From NCBI RefSeq assembly GCF_003286085.1, contig NW_020825393.1, positions 1-64,000 of the forward strand: DNA of 64,000 nucleotides, written 5' to 3'. A program made the position numbers and the translations under genes. The DNA is from Drosophila persimilis (lineage: Eukaryota > Arthropoda > Insecta > Diptera > Drosophilidae). The notes under the pieces are model-generated. The model saw only the letters and a list, made by a program, of their open reading frames with translations, did not search any database and had not been told where the DNA came from. This document shows positions 56,434-64,000 of the stretch, piece by piece (position 1 is the first letter of the stretch; each line of letters starts with the position of its first letter).

Positions 56434-57867
56434 ATGGATGAGTCTAATGACGTGCCGGAAAACAGGGTGTCTTTTTACAAACTAAAGGCACTCTCAATAT
56501 ACAACAAAGCCGTTTCACTTCGAGAGACGATATTGAATGATGAAAACAACCCAATCAGTGAAGATGCGCTAAGTGTTCATTTAAAATTCTTGGAAAAAAT
56601 ATCCGACTCATTTAATGTTACTCATTCTAATTTAGAAGAGCTTGATGTAAGCGAAATTGGCAGCGACTTAAGCAACAATTTTGAGGATTTGGCGATGGAA
56701 ATCGAAGTTCGTATTCGCTCAGCACTCCGCAGGACTACCCAGAACATGCCGCATCACTCAACGATACGACCCGAGCTCAACGTTACTGCCTCCGGAAATG
56801 TACGGTCACGATATCATATTCCTGACATTAAACTTCCCACTTTCCGTGGAGGTTATACTGAGTGGGCAGACTTTTACTCGATGTTTAGCACAGTAATAGA
56901 TCAGGAGCCCTTTCTATCAAAGATTGAGAAGTTCCAGCACCTGCGCTCATGTTTGGATGGACCTGCCCTGGAGGCTGTTCGCTCTTTGGAAGTATCGGAG
57001 AGCAATTATGATATTGCATTGGACATTTTAAACAATCGTTTCAATAATAAACGTTTAATCTTTCAGGCACACGTCGCTGAGATTCTGAGGCATGAGAAGG
57101 TTGAAGATGGGTCAACTACAAAGCTACGTACTTTATCGGACAAGCTTCATTCTCACATGAGAGCGCTTAGATCGATGGGTACCATGGAGGAAATAGCTGG
57201 ATGCATCATCGTTCACTCCACATACAAGTATCTCGACTCTGATACCAGGACCAAATGGGAGGAGCTGTCGCCCCCTAACGTCATACCAACATGGGACCAT
57301 TTTTCGGCTTTTTTGGAGAGGAGATGTCAAGCCATGGAGACCATGGATCAAGCTATGTTGATTCAAATCCATAGCAGTCAGGTTGGAAAACATAAACGAA
57401 TCACTCATTCAAAACACAGTCTTGTTGCTACAAATACAATCGTATTGGAATGCGTGTTCTGTGATAATAAAGGGCATAACATTTACAGCTGCACTCGCTT
57501 TGGAAACCTTTCGCCATCTTTGCGTCTTAGAGAGGCAAGGAAGCTTAGAGTTTGCTTCAACTGTTTGAAGAAGGGACATCGGAATACCTCCTGCAGTTCA
57601 GGCTCTTGTCGCACATGCGGTGAAAAGCATCATACCCTTTTACATATCAACAATCCGCTGCCTACGTCAGTTAACACGGAACCTGCTAACGCTACTACGT
57701 CTCCTATTCAGACAGACTTATGCCCAGGCCCCAATCTTTCAAGTTCTCTTGTTGCCGCTTCATCACCATGCTCGCCTCCTGCTCAGAATCTTAGCTCAGA
57801 CGTAGTGCTTCTCAGAGTCTTCTTGGAGATTCTTATCAACAAGCCTATCGCAGATTTCTCAATCTAG
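56434..57867 (+). CDS. gag: BEL gag (with truncated protease start)
   Basis: I choose the ATG at 56434 (MDESNDVPEN) over the one at 56299, because the leader residues do not look like BEL gag. It contains the BEL/Pao gag capsid region (IPDIKLPTFRGGYTEWADF; HLRSCLDGPALEAVRSL) and three C-terminal zinc clusters from about residue 340 (CVFCDNKGHNIYSC, CFNCLKKGHRNTSC, CRTCGEKHH), which package element RNA. The frame enters the protease start (DVVLL) and then breaks: the next residues belong to a different frame, where pol resumes at LLGDSYQQAYRRF. About 350 residues (protease, start of RT) are missing by comparison with the family. Confidence 0.85.
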   Translation: MDESNDVPENRVSFYKLKALSIYNKAVSLRETILNDENNPISEDALSVHLKFLEKISDSFNVTHSNLEELDVSEIGSDLSNNFEDLAMEIEVRIRSALRRTTQNMPHHSTIRPELNVTASGNVRSRYHIPDIKLPTFRGGYTEWADFYSMFSTVIDQEPFLSKIEKFQHLRSCLDGPALEAVRSLEVSESNYDIALDILNNRFNNKRLIFQAHVAEILRHEKVEDGSTTKLRTLSDKLHSHMRALRSMGTMEEIAGCIIVHSTYKYLDSDTRTKWEELSPPNVIPTWDHFSAFLERRCQAMETMDQAMLIQIHSSQVGKHKRITHSKHSLVATNTIVLECVFCDNKGHNIYSCTRFGNLSPSLRLREARKLRVCFNCLKKGHRNTSCSSGSCRTCGEKHHTLLHINNPLPTSVNTEPANATTSPIQTDLCPGPNLSSSLVAASSPCSPPAQNLSSDVVLLRVFLEILINKPIADFSI

Positions 57868-57875
57868 AGCGCAAG

Positions 57876-58859
57876 TTGGTTCGCAAACCGCTTCTCAAGG
57901 CCCAATACGCCGCATTTATAAAGGAATACGTCGATTTGAATCACATGTCCCCTGTCAAAAGTGACGCACTTAAACAATGCAAATTTTTTCTTCCTCATCA
58001 CTGCGTCTTAAGAGAAGACAAAACCACCACAAAACTCCGAGTAGTTTTCGACGGATCCGCTTGTACATCTACAGGATATTCCCTCAACGATATATTGATG
58101 TCAGACCCAACAATTCAGCCAAAGTTAGTTACGACTCTTCTTCGATTTCGTACCTTTCGTATAGCATTGACTGGTGACATTTGTAAAATGTATAGATGCG
58201 TCCGTGTCTCGCCCCAAGATAGTTTTCTGCAGTGCATACTGTGGCGTGACTCACCCCTCGAGGAGCTAAGGACATTCAAGCTGGATACCGTGACCTATGG
58301 AACGAAACCAGCAGCATTTCTGGCCGTCCGTTTTATGCACCAACTAGCGGCAGACGAGAGTTCGTCATATCCAATTGGCTCTGAAGTTGTGCTGCGGGAC
58401 TTTTACGTGGATGATTTGCTAACGGGGGGAGATACTACAAATGAGGTGCTGGAAATAATTCGCCAGGTGTCAGGACTATTAGCCAAAGGAAATTTCAAGA
58501 TCAGAAAATGGTGTTCCAACGATACATATGTACTCGATCAAACACCCCATGAAGATAGGGAAACATTTGTTAAATTTACTGATGGCAGCGATGTAACCAA
58601 GACGCTAGGTTTAGCATGGAATCCCACTTCGGATGAGCTATTATTTTCATTCTGTCCCAATCAAGTCCCTTCGAAACCAACTAAGCGAGTTGTATTGTCA
58701 ACTATTGCACGATTTTATGATCCACTCGGACTTATAGGGCCAGTTATTACTAAAGCAAAAATATTTCTACAGCAGCTGTGGAAAGAAAAGCTTCATTGGG
58801 ATGAAAGTCTGCCAGTCTCCTTACGCACAACTTGGATCAACTTTATTTTAGCAGTTTGA
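57876..58859 (+). pseudogene. pol: BEL pol, reverse transcriptase part
   Basis: The frame is open from just after a TAG near 57797. It has BEL-type RT motifs: HHCVLREDKTTTKLRVVFDGSA, SLNDILMSDP, ALTGDICKMY, and the catalytic YVDDLL at about residue 180. Ends at a TGA (58857) caused by a one-base shift; the reading continues in the +1 frame as FDSMQQISFPRL. Confidence 0.85.
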
Positions 58860-58863
58860 CTCT

Positions 58864-60981
58864 ATGCAACAAATTTCTTTCCCGCGCCTATCTTTCCTTC
58901 GAAGCAGCAACCTTGAAATGCATGGATTTTGTGATGCCAGCATGAGTGCTTATGGAGCTTGCATCTACGCTGTTTCGCAAGGCGACAATGGAGTCAAGGC
59001 AAATCTTCTATCTTCCAGATCTCGTGTAGCGCCACTGAAGACTATCACAATACCCAAGTTGGAATTATGTGGTGCAGCGCTACTCGCTCAGCTTATGCAT
59101 GAAGTGTCTTTGATGAACTTCAAGTGCTCTTATTATTGCTGGTGTGACTCCACAGTCGTTTTGGCTTGGATCAAGAATCAACCATCCAACTTCAATGTAT
59201 TTGTCGCTAATAGACTTTCTGTTATTCAGGAACTCACATCTGGAATGTCTTGGCTGCACGTGCCAACTGATCTAAACCCTGCCGATATGCTTTCTCGAGG
59301 ATCATTACCAGCTGAGCTCATCAATTCTCATCTTTGGAAGTATGGACCTACATACTTGACAGCCAGTAAGGATCAATGGCCAAGTACACCTGCTCTTCCA
59401 GAGCCGGTTTTGGAGGCACGAAAAACCATACTAATTACAAACTGCGCGTCAAGATATTTGGTGGAAGAATCAAAGTTTGTAAATTCCTTCCCCAAAATGC
59501 AACGAATTTTTGCGTATGTATGCAAATTCATTCATCGACGAAAGTCTGGAATAACTGTGGAGGACTTGCGTTTGGGAACCGAACTGCTTATTCGTCTTAC
59601 TCAACAATCTCGTCTATCCACTGAAATAAGAGCCCTGGAAACGCGAAAGGACATCAAGGCTTCAAGCTCGATCGCCTCTCTTTCGCCATTTTTAGATGAT
59701 TGCGGTTTGCTTCGAGTTGGAGGGCGTCTTAAAAACTCTACCTTGGACTTTGAAGCACGGCATCCCATAATATTGCCCAAGAATCATTCCATCACTTCTG
59801 CTCTGATACGGCACTTACACGAAAAGCACCTTCACGCTGGACCCCAGTCGCTATTAGCCATCATTCGTCAAACGTACTGGCCAATCGGTGGCCGAAAGAC
59901 CGTAGCACACGTAATCCAAAAGTGTGTCAGATGCTTTAGAGTGAAGCCTCGAACTCTCGAGCAAATAATGGCAGATCTTCCGGTGGACAGAGTCAGCGAA
60001 TCTCGTGCATTTTTAGTTACCGGCGTGGACTATTGCGGTCCGTTCCTGTATAAATCAGAAGTTCGAAACCGGCCCCCACTAAAGTGCTACATGAGCATTT
60101 TTATATGCTTCTCCACCAAGGCGGTTCACATCGAGCTTGTGAAGGATCTTACAACAGCTGCGTTCCTCTCTGCTCTTCGCCGTTTCATTTGCACCCGTGG
60201 AAGACCGATTCGTATTTGGTCAGATAATGCCACAAATTTTGTTGGAGCGCGGAACGAACTGGCGGAACTTAAGTCGCTATTCCTAAGCGACAGTCATCAA
60301 GAAGCCGTGCATCAAGCTTTTCTCAACGATTGCATCGATTGGCGTTTCATTCCTCCTAGATCGCCACATTTTGGAGGATTGTGGGAGGCGTCAGTCAAGC
60401 TTGCTAAGCATCATCTTCGACGTGCCCTCGGATCCTCGCTTCTTGGATTTGATGAGCTGCGCACTCTCGCGTGCAATATCTGTGCAATCATTAATTCAAG
60501 GCCATTGTTTCCTCTTTCAGAGAACCCTGCAGATCTCGATGTACTCACGCCCAGCCATTTTCTAGTTGGCGCCCCTATCACAACCTTCTTGGAGCCTGAC
60601 TTGGTTCATTTAAACGTCGATCGCTTGGACCGTTGGCAGAAGGTCACACAGCTTCAGCAAATCTTTTGGTCTCGCTGGCGCCAATCGTATTTAACCAGTC
60701 TTCAAGAAAGAACGAAGTGGCGCACCCGGAATCCTGAGCTTCACGTCAATGATGTCGTTCTTGTTAAGGACGAGAACTTCCCTCCTCTGAAGTGGCCTCT
60801 AGCGAGAATCCTCGAGCTCATCCCAGGAGCTGATGGCGTATCTCGAGTCGCCTTGATCAGGATGGCTACAGGTGTTAGCCGAAGAGCACTTGCAAAACTA
60901 TGTCTATTGCCTCTACGAGATGAGGTGAAAGGCATGGATCCTTCCACGGGGGGAGTATGTTCGGGCGAAGCCCGAGTGTAA
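58864..60981 (+). pseudogene. pol: BEL pol, RNase H and integrase part
   Basis: This is 705 codons, ending 24 bases inside the 3' LTR. RNase H-like region at the start (HGFCDASMSAYGACIYAV, LELCGAAL, WCDSTVVLAWI, NPADMLSRG). Integrase zinc finger (HLHEKHLHAGP..CVRC) and a complete DDE core (GVDYCGPF, WSDNATNF, GGLWEASVK). C-terminal DNA-binding region with NDVVLVKDENFPPLKWPLARI, as in BEL/Pao. No stop within; it would still need the upstream part to be made. Confidence 0.88.
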
Positions 60982-61432
60982 ATTTTATACCATTGTTTTA
61001 TTGCCTATCAATTCACTTTCTTTCTATTTTGGTCATTATACTAAACTAACGTAACGTAAGCGTAGCTTTATCTATGCTCGCTCAGCAACATGCTCTCATT
61101 TAATCATCTATTCTTATCTATGCTCGCTCTTGTTATCTTTTCTTTCCTATGCCGTCGCTAAGCCGTCAGCAGCTGCGCCTGCTCTAGCAGTTACCGCTTG
61201 ATATAGTTGGAGAACAGACCCTTTTTGTCCCCAATCTATTACTTTGGCTCGAGATCGGCTCGCTTGCCTCATCCAAGTGTGTCACTCTAATACTATTGTA
61301 AAAGGCTCTGGCATCTTCGGCCACCCTCAACACACAAAATACCTATAATAAAATTTATAACGTTTTCGGAAATTAATAATTTGTGAAATTATTGAACAAT
61401 CATAGTCAGCGAAAAAGCTCGTTGTCTCAACA
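60958..61432 (+). repeat. 3' LTR of the BEL element
   Basis: Same length (475 bp) and, by eye, the same sequence as the 5' LTR. Confidence 0.92.
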
Positions 61433-61439
61433 AATATAT

Positions 61440-62299
61440 TGTGATGATCCTATTTCAGGCTGAGGTAAACTCAGCCACGTCCAGGCGTCTGTTCACAAGA
61501 AATTTGTAGAAATGTGTTGGAACCTTGAGGGCGGCGTCAGAGGGCGGCCTGTCGTAGAGAGGTGGATCGGGGCTCGGGCGGGCGTTGCTACCGTCGTGTA
61601 TATGGAACGACTGTGTGGACTCGGGGGGGGGGGGGACGTCGGTGCCTCGGCTGATTGGGGTGAACTTACGCAATCGAGGTGTTTTTACTTTGCAAATTTA
61701 ACACTTTATTATCTTTCTTAGCGGTTTGAATGACTTATTGTTAGTGGGGTGTCGATGTCTTCTGGTGGGTTCCGGGTACCGCGTCTGTACACCGGGCTGG
61801 GTCTCTGCGTAAGTTTTGGTACGACGACCGTACTGTGAGCCGGATCTCTGCGTAAGTTTTGGTACAACGATCGTACCGTGAGCCGGATCTCTGCGTAAGT
61901 TGTCTTCTGGTTTCCAGTCGGCGTCTATTTATACGCCGATGGGCGCTGTGTCAGCGGGTTCGAAAGTGCACTTCCGTGTCGGGGTGCACTTCGCTGTTCT
62001 GGCGGTCGCGGGTTGACCCAGTTCTGCCTCTTCGTGGTTTTGGCGAGCTGGCGGGTTTGCCGTTGGGGGCTCGTCGTGGGCTTCCGCGGTGTCATCGTTT
62101 TGTAGCCGATGAACCCGGAAGACTGCGCCTGGCCGGTTGCTTGGGTTGGAGTGGTGGAAGTCAGCGTGACCTGGTGTTGGGTCAGCGTTACGAAGACGGC
62201 GCCAGTCAATCGGTGGTTATGTGTGGAGGGGGGGGGGTGGCCGGATCTTTATTGGGTGTTGGGAGAGGCGTTGTAGCGAACCCTTTTGGGTTCGTTACA
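61440..62299 (-). repeat. LTR of the env-bearing element (860 bp)
   Basis: tgtgatgatcc to gttcgttaca. Its end forms a hairpin (cgaaccc, tttt, gggttcg). Two copies of gtgagccggatctctgcgta lie at 61837-61897. No gene. Confidence 0.7.
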
Positions 62300-63058
62300 C
62301 CCTCCCCTTTCTTCCCCGACGAGAGTCACGAAGACCCGTGCGTGGGGCGCGCGGCGGTGTGTCCGGTACCGTTGCTCGAACCACCAGCTGTCGAACAGGG
62401 TTCGACCTTGCGGCTCCAGTCGTCGCCGTACTTCCTGGACCAACGATGTCGGTAGGGCCCGGTTGACGGTGTTGGTTACCCAATCTGGTGGGGCCACCGT
62501 CCAGCACGTGGCGTCCTCGGCAGTGAGTGGCTCGGGTGTTCCGGGCGTCGGGGTGCGCCGCAGTGTTGTCTCTGCGCCGTCGCCGGTTTCCATTGGTTCG
62601 CCGGCGCCCGGTTCTTCGTCAGGAGTAGCGGTTGCGAGGCGGCTGGCGTCTTCGTCGGAACGGATGCCCTCGTGGAAATCGGGGGCGGCGTCGTTGGGCA
62701 CGGAATAGTCGTCGAATCTCCATCCCATGGGGGAGTACGAGGGGGTCGGGGTCCGCGGAGCGCGTGGTGGGGTGCCTCTTTGCGACTGTTGGTACGAGGG
62801 CAGTTCTGATGGCCCTCCTCGCAGAGTGATGCTGCCCGGCGGGCAGTGCCGGGAGTATGGCGGCGGGGGGTCGTATCTCCTGGTCTCGGGGGTCTCTTCT
62901 TCCGAGTCCGTGGTGTACTCTTCTTCGTCGTCCGTGCTGTCGCCGGACGACGTTTCGCTTCCCGTGTCCGTGTCGACGTCGGACCGCTCCGAGTCGGTGT
63001 TCCCCGTGAGGTCGACGACTTCGCTGGTTCCGACGTGGTCTTCAGGTGCGGCGTTCAT
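62249..63058 (-). CDS. 3' accessory ORF of the env-bearing element
   Basis: 269 residues from ATG 63058. The N-half is acidic and disordered (DTDTGSETSSGDSTDDEEE) and contains a PPPPY motif. The C-half has the APPDWVTN..RALPTSL block also seen (as APPEWRTN..RRLPRDL) in the third ORF at 4844-5776. The stop lies 51 bases inside the LTR. No signal peptide or membrane segment. Function unknown; it may be regulatory or act in assembly. Confidence 0.6.
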   Translation of the reverse strand: MNAAPEDHVGTSEVVDLTGNTDSERSDVDTDTGSETSSGDSTDDEEEYTTDSEEETPETRRYDPPPPYSRHCPPGSITLRGGPSELPSYQQSQRGTPPRAPRTPTPSYSPMGWRFDDYSVPNDAAPDFHEGIRSDEDASRLATATPDEEPGAGEPMETGDGAETTLRRTPTPGTPEPLTAEDATCWTVAPPDWVTNTVNRALPTSLVQEVRRRLEPQGRTLFDSWWFEQRYRTHRRAPHARVFVTLVGEERGGCNEPKRVRYNASPNTQ

Positions 63059-63365
63059 GGCGTTGGTTGATCTCTTCTGGTGGCCTTAGAGTCGGAGGTG
63101 GCGCTATTTAATGAGGATTTACGCTGATGTTGCAGAGATGGCTTTTGTCGCATCGGCAGTGTTTCTTTCCTCTTTCAGCGTTGTACCTCGAGGGGGGTCC
63201 TCGTCAGCGGTTCTGGGGTGCAATTGGATCCTCGGGTTGCTTCGACAATGTTCTCGGGCCTTCCCGCTGACGGGTGCGTTTTCTTTTCTTTTCATGCCTT
63301 CGTGGGTTCGTGTTTCCGTTGTTCGTGGCCGGGGTTGTCTTCTGGATTTGGCGCCGGGTTGTCTC
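63059..63365. other. Spacer between env-like ORF and accessory ORF
   Basis: About 300 bp without a supported gene on the minus strand. A plus-strand ORF here (63111-63584) is a shadow of the env frame. Confidence 0.4.
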
Positions 63366-64000
63366 CTAGACTTCGTTGACCGTTGTTTGCGGTCTGGGGA
63401 CGGTGTTCGTGAGTTTCTTCGTCGGGGGGGGGGGCGGTTGATAGAGTCTGGCCCCCGGTTTGGCGGACGTCGTCGTGACTTGGGGGGCGCGGTACGGCGC
63501 GATCGGCGGTTGTCGGCCGTTTTCCGTGCTCTGTGCTGCGTCGGCGTTCTGCTTCGGCGCCCTTGCGTCGAGGCGGCGGTATAATATTCCGATGACGACG
63601 CAGAGGGGAATGACGGTGACGACTGTGAGTATGTAGGATGACATACTCTTCACCGTCAGTAGGTCGCGCAGGTCGCCGATGTGGTCGAGATTCTTCAGGC
63701 TTAGTTCGCGTAGGAACGGTAAGCTGAGCCTCTCGCGGTGGTCCGTCACGTTGACTCGGGACATGGCTGATACAACCGCTTTCCTCTTGGAATCGCCCAA
63801 GTGGTTGAAGTACCAGCTGCCGTTCAATGCAACTCGGCTGGAGTACGAGATGAGGTACGTCCCCGCGATGTCGTGGGTGGCCCCCCCGCGTCGTCGATGA
63901 CGGTCACGTTGGCGTCGTTTATGATGATCGTGCCGTGGTCGACTACGGTTATCGGGTCCAGATGTCCGGGTAGCGTGGCGCAGCGTGCGGTGGATCCCGC
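63366..64000 (-). CDS. Env-like glycoprotein, C-terminal part (partial)
   Basis: Open on the minus strand from the window edge to 63366 (about 211 codons). It has a likely glycosylation site (NGS), an Asn in NVT, then one hydrophobic membrane segment (about YILTVVTVIPLCVVIGILY) followed by a short basic and Pro-rich tail. This is the layout of the membrane end of insect retroelement Env proteins. The N-terminal surface and fusion regions are outside the window, so whether it is intact is unknown. Confidence 0.6.
   Translation of the reverse strand, partial: GIHRTLRHATRTSGPDNRSRPRHDHHKRRQRDRHRRRGGATHDIAGTYLISYSSRVALNGSWYFNHLGDSKRKAVVSAMSRVNVTDHRERLSLPFLRELSLKNLDHIGDLRDLLTVKSMSSYILTVVTVIPLCVVIGILYRRLDARAPKQNADAAQSTENGRQPPIAPYRAPQVTTTSAKPGARLYQPPPPPTKKLTNTVPRPQTTVNEV

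Larger units (their letters stand above)
55702..61432 (+). mobile_element. BEL/Pao LTR retrotransposon, internal deletion derivative
   Basis: A 5731-bp element with 475-bp LTRs (55702-56176 and 60958-61432) that look identical by eye, and TSD aatat (55697-55701, 61433-61437). Primer site 56179-56196, purine tract acggggggagta before 60958. The gag-pol order and BEL-specific pol motifs assign the clade. Protease and the first part of pol are deleted near 57806 and a frameshift splits pol near 58850, so this copy cannot be autonomous, yet it is young. Confidence 0.92.
61440..64000 (-). mobile_element. 3' part of an env-bearing LTR element (cut by window edge)
   Basis: On the minus strand, an env-like C-terminus (64000-63366), a second ORF (63058-62249), a polypurine tract (62320-62300) and one LTR (62299-61440). 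It sits in DINE D18 right after aatatat. Gag and pol must lie beyond 64000. The relation to gypsy/Osvaldo-type elements is inferred from the env-like protein and from the ORF shared with the 1975-15089 element. Confidence 0.75.

Overview
The window looks like repeat-dense insect heterochromatin, most likely from a Drosophila (an obscura-group-like species is my guess, not proven). I see no host single-copy gene, rRNA, tRNA or CRISPR. Almost every base belongs to one of six kinds of transposable element, many nested in one another with readable target-site duplications (TSDs).

The background is an array of about 18 copies of a DINE-1/HINE-type (Helentron-related, non-autonomous) element, full length about 1.1 kb. 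One end carries a gagttgc/gcaactc hairpin, both ends carry the inverted motif ttatacccgata, and the interior has three diverged repeats plus a GACA/GACG (GTCY) microsatellite. Interleaved are broken copies of a jockey-clade-like gag gene: N-terminal halves at 1-918, 15.7-16.9k, 20.1-21.0k, 26.7-27.0k and 38.6-39.5k, and zinc-knuckle/polyQ C-terminal halves at 22.2-23.9k, 28.8-30.4k, 40.6-41.3k, 47.2-48.0k and 52.7-54.7k. No matching reverse transcriptase follows any of them. Downstream of the gag C-terminus is an A/C-rich 1.2-1.6 kb region made of tandem units. Read on the opposite strand, these units look like an exon-intron gene with several 72-75 bp GT-AG introns.

Inserted into this background, left to right: (1) 1975-15089, a 13.1 kb Ulysses/Osvaldo-like Ty3/gypsy element on the minus strand with very long, tandem-repeat-rich LTRs (2874 and 2242 bp), a 4-bp TSD (gcgt), a tRNA-Lys-type primer site, gag, protease, broken pol and a third ORF. 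(2) 32054-37692, a LOA-clade non-LTR retrotransposon on the minus strand with an 8-bp TSD, an intact 1198-residue ORF2, an ORF1 with one amber stop, and a short TTAGG-like 3' tail. (3) 53847-54156, a 310 bp solo LTR with a 5-bp TSD inside a gag copy. (4) 55702-61432, a BEL/Pao element on the plus strand with 475 bp LTRs that look identical, a tRNA-Trp primer site, and an internal deletion of protease and the start of pol. (5) 61440-64000, the 3' end of an env-bearing LTR element on the minus strand, cut by the window edge.

The 39.5-52.7k part is a recent tandem duplication (two near-identical 3.3 kb blocks about 6.64 kb apart) separated by head-to-tail DINE copies of 1105-1106 bp, which suggests unequal exchange between DINEs. 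The 16.9-26.7k part contains a large inverted repeat. The elements do not form a pathway. The main biological points are the autonomous-looking LOA ORF2, the young BEL insertion, the extra 3' ORF shared by two LTR families, and the possible spliced transcript antisense to gag.
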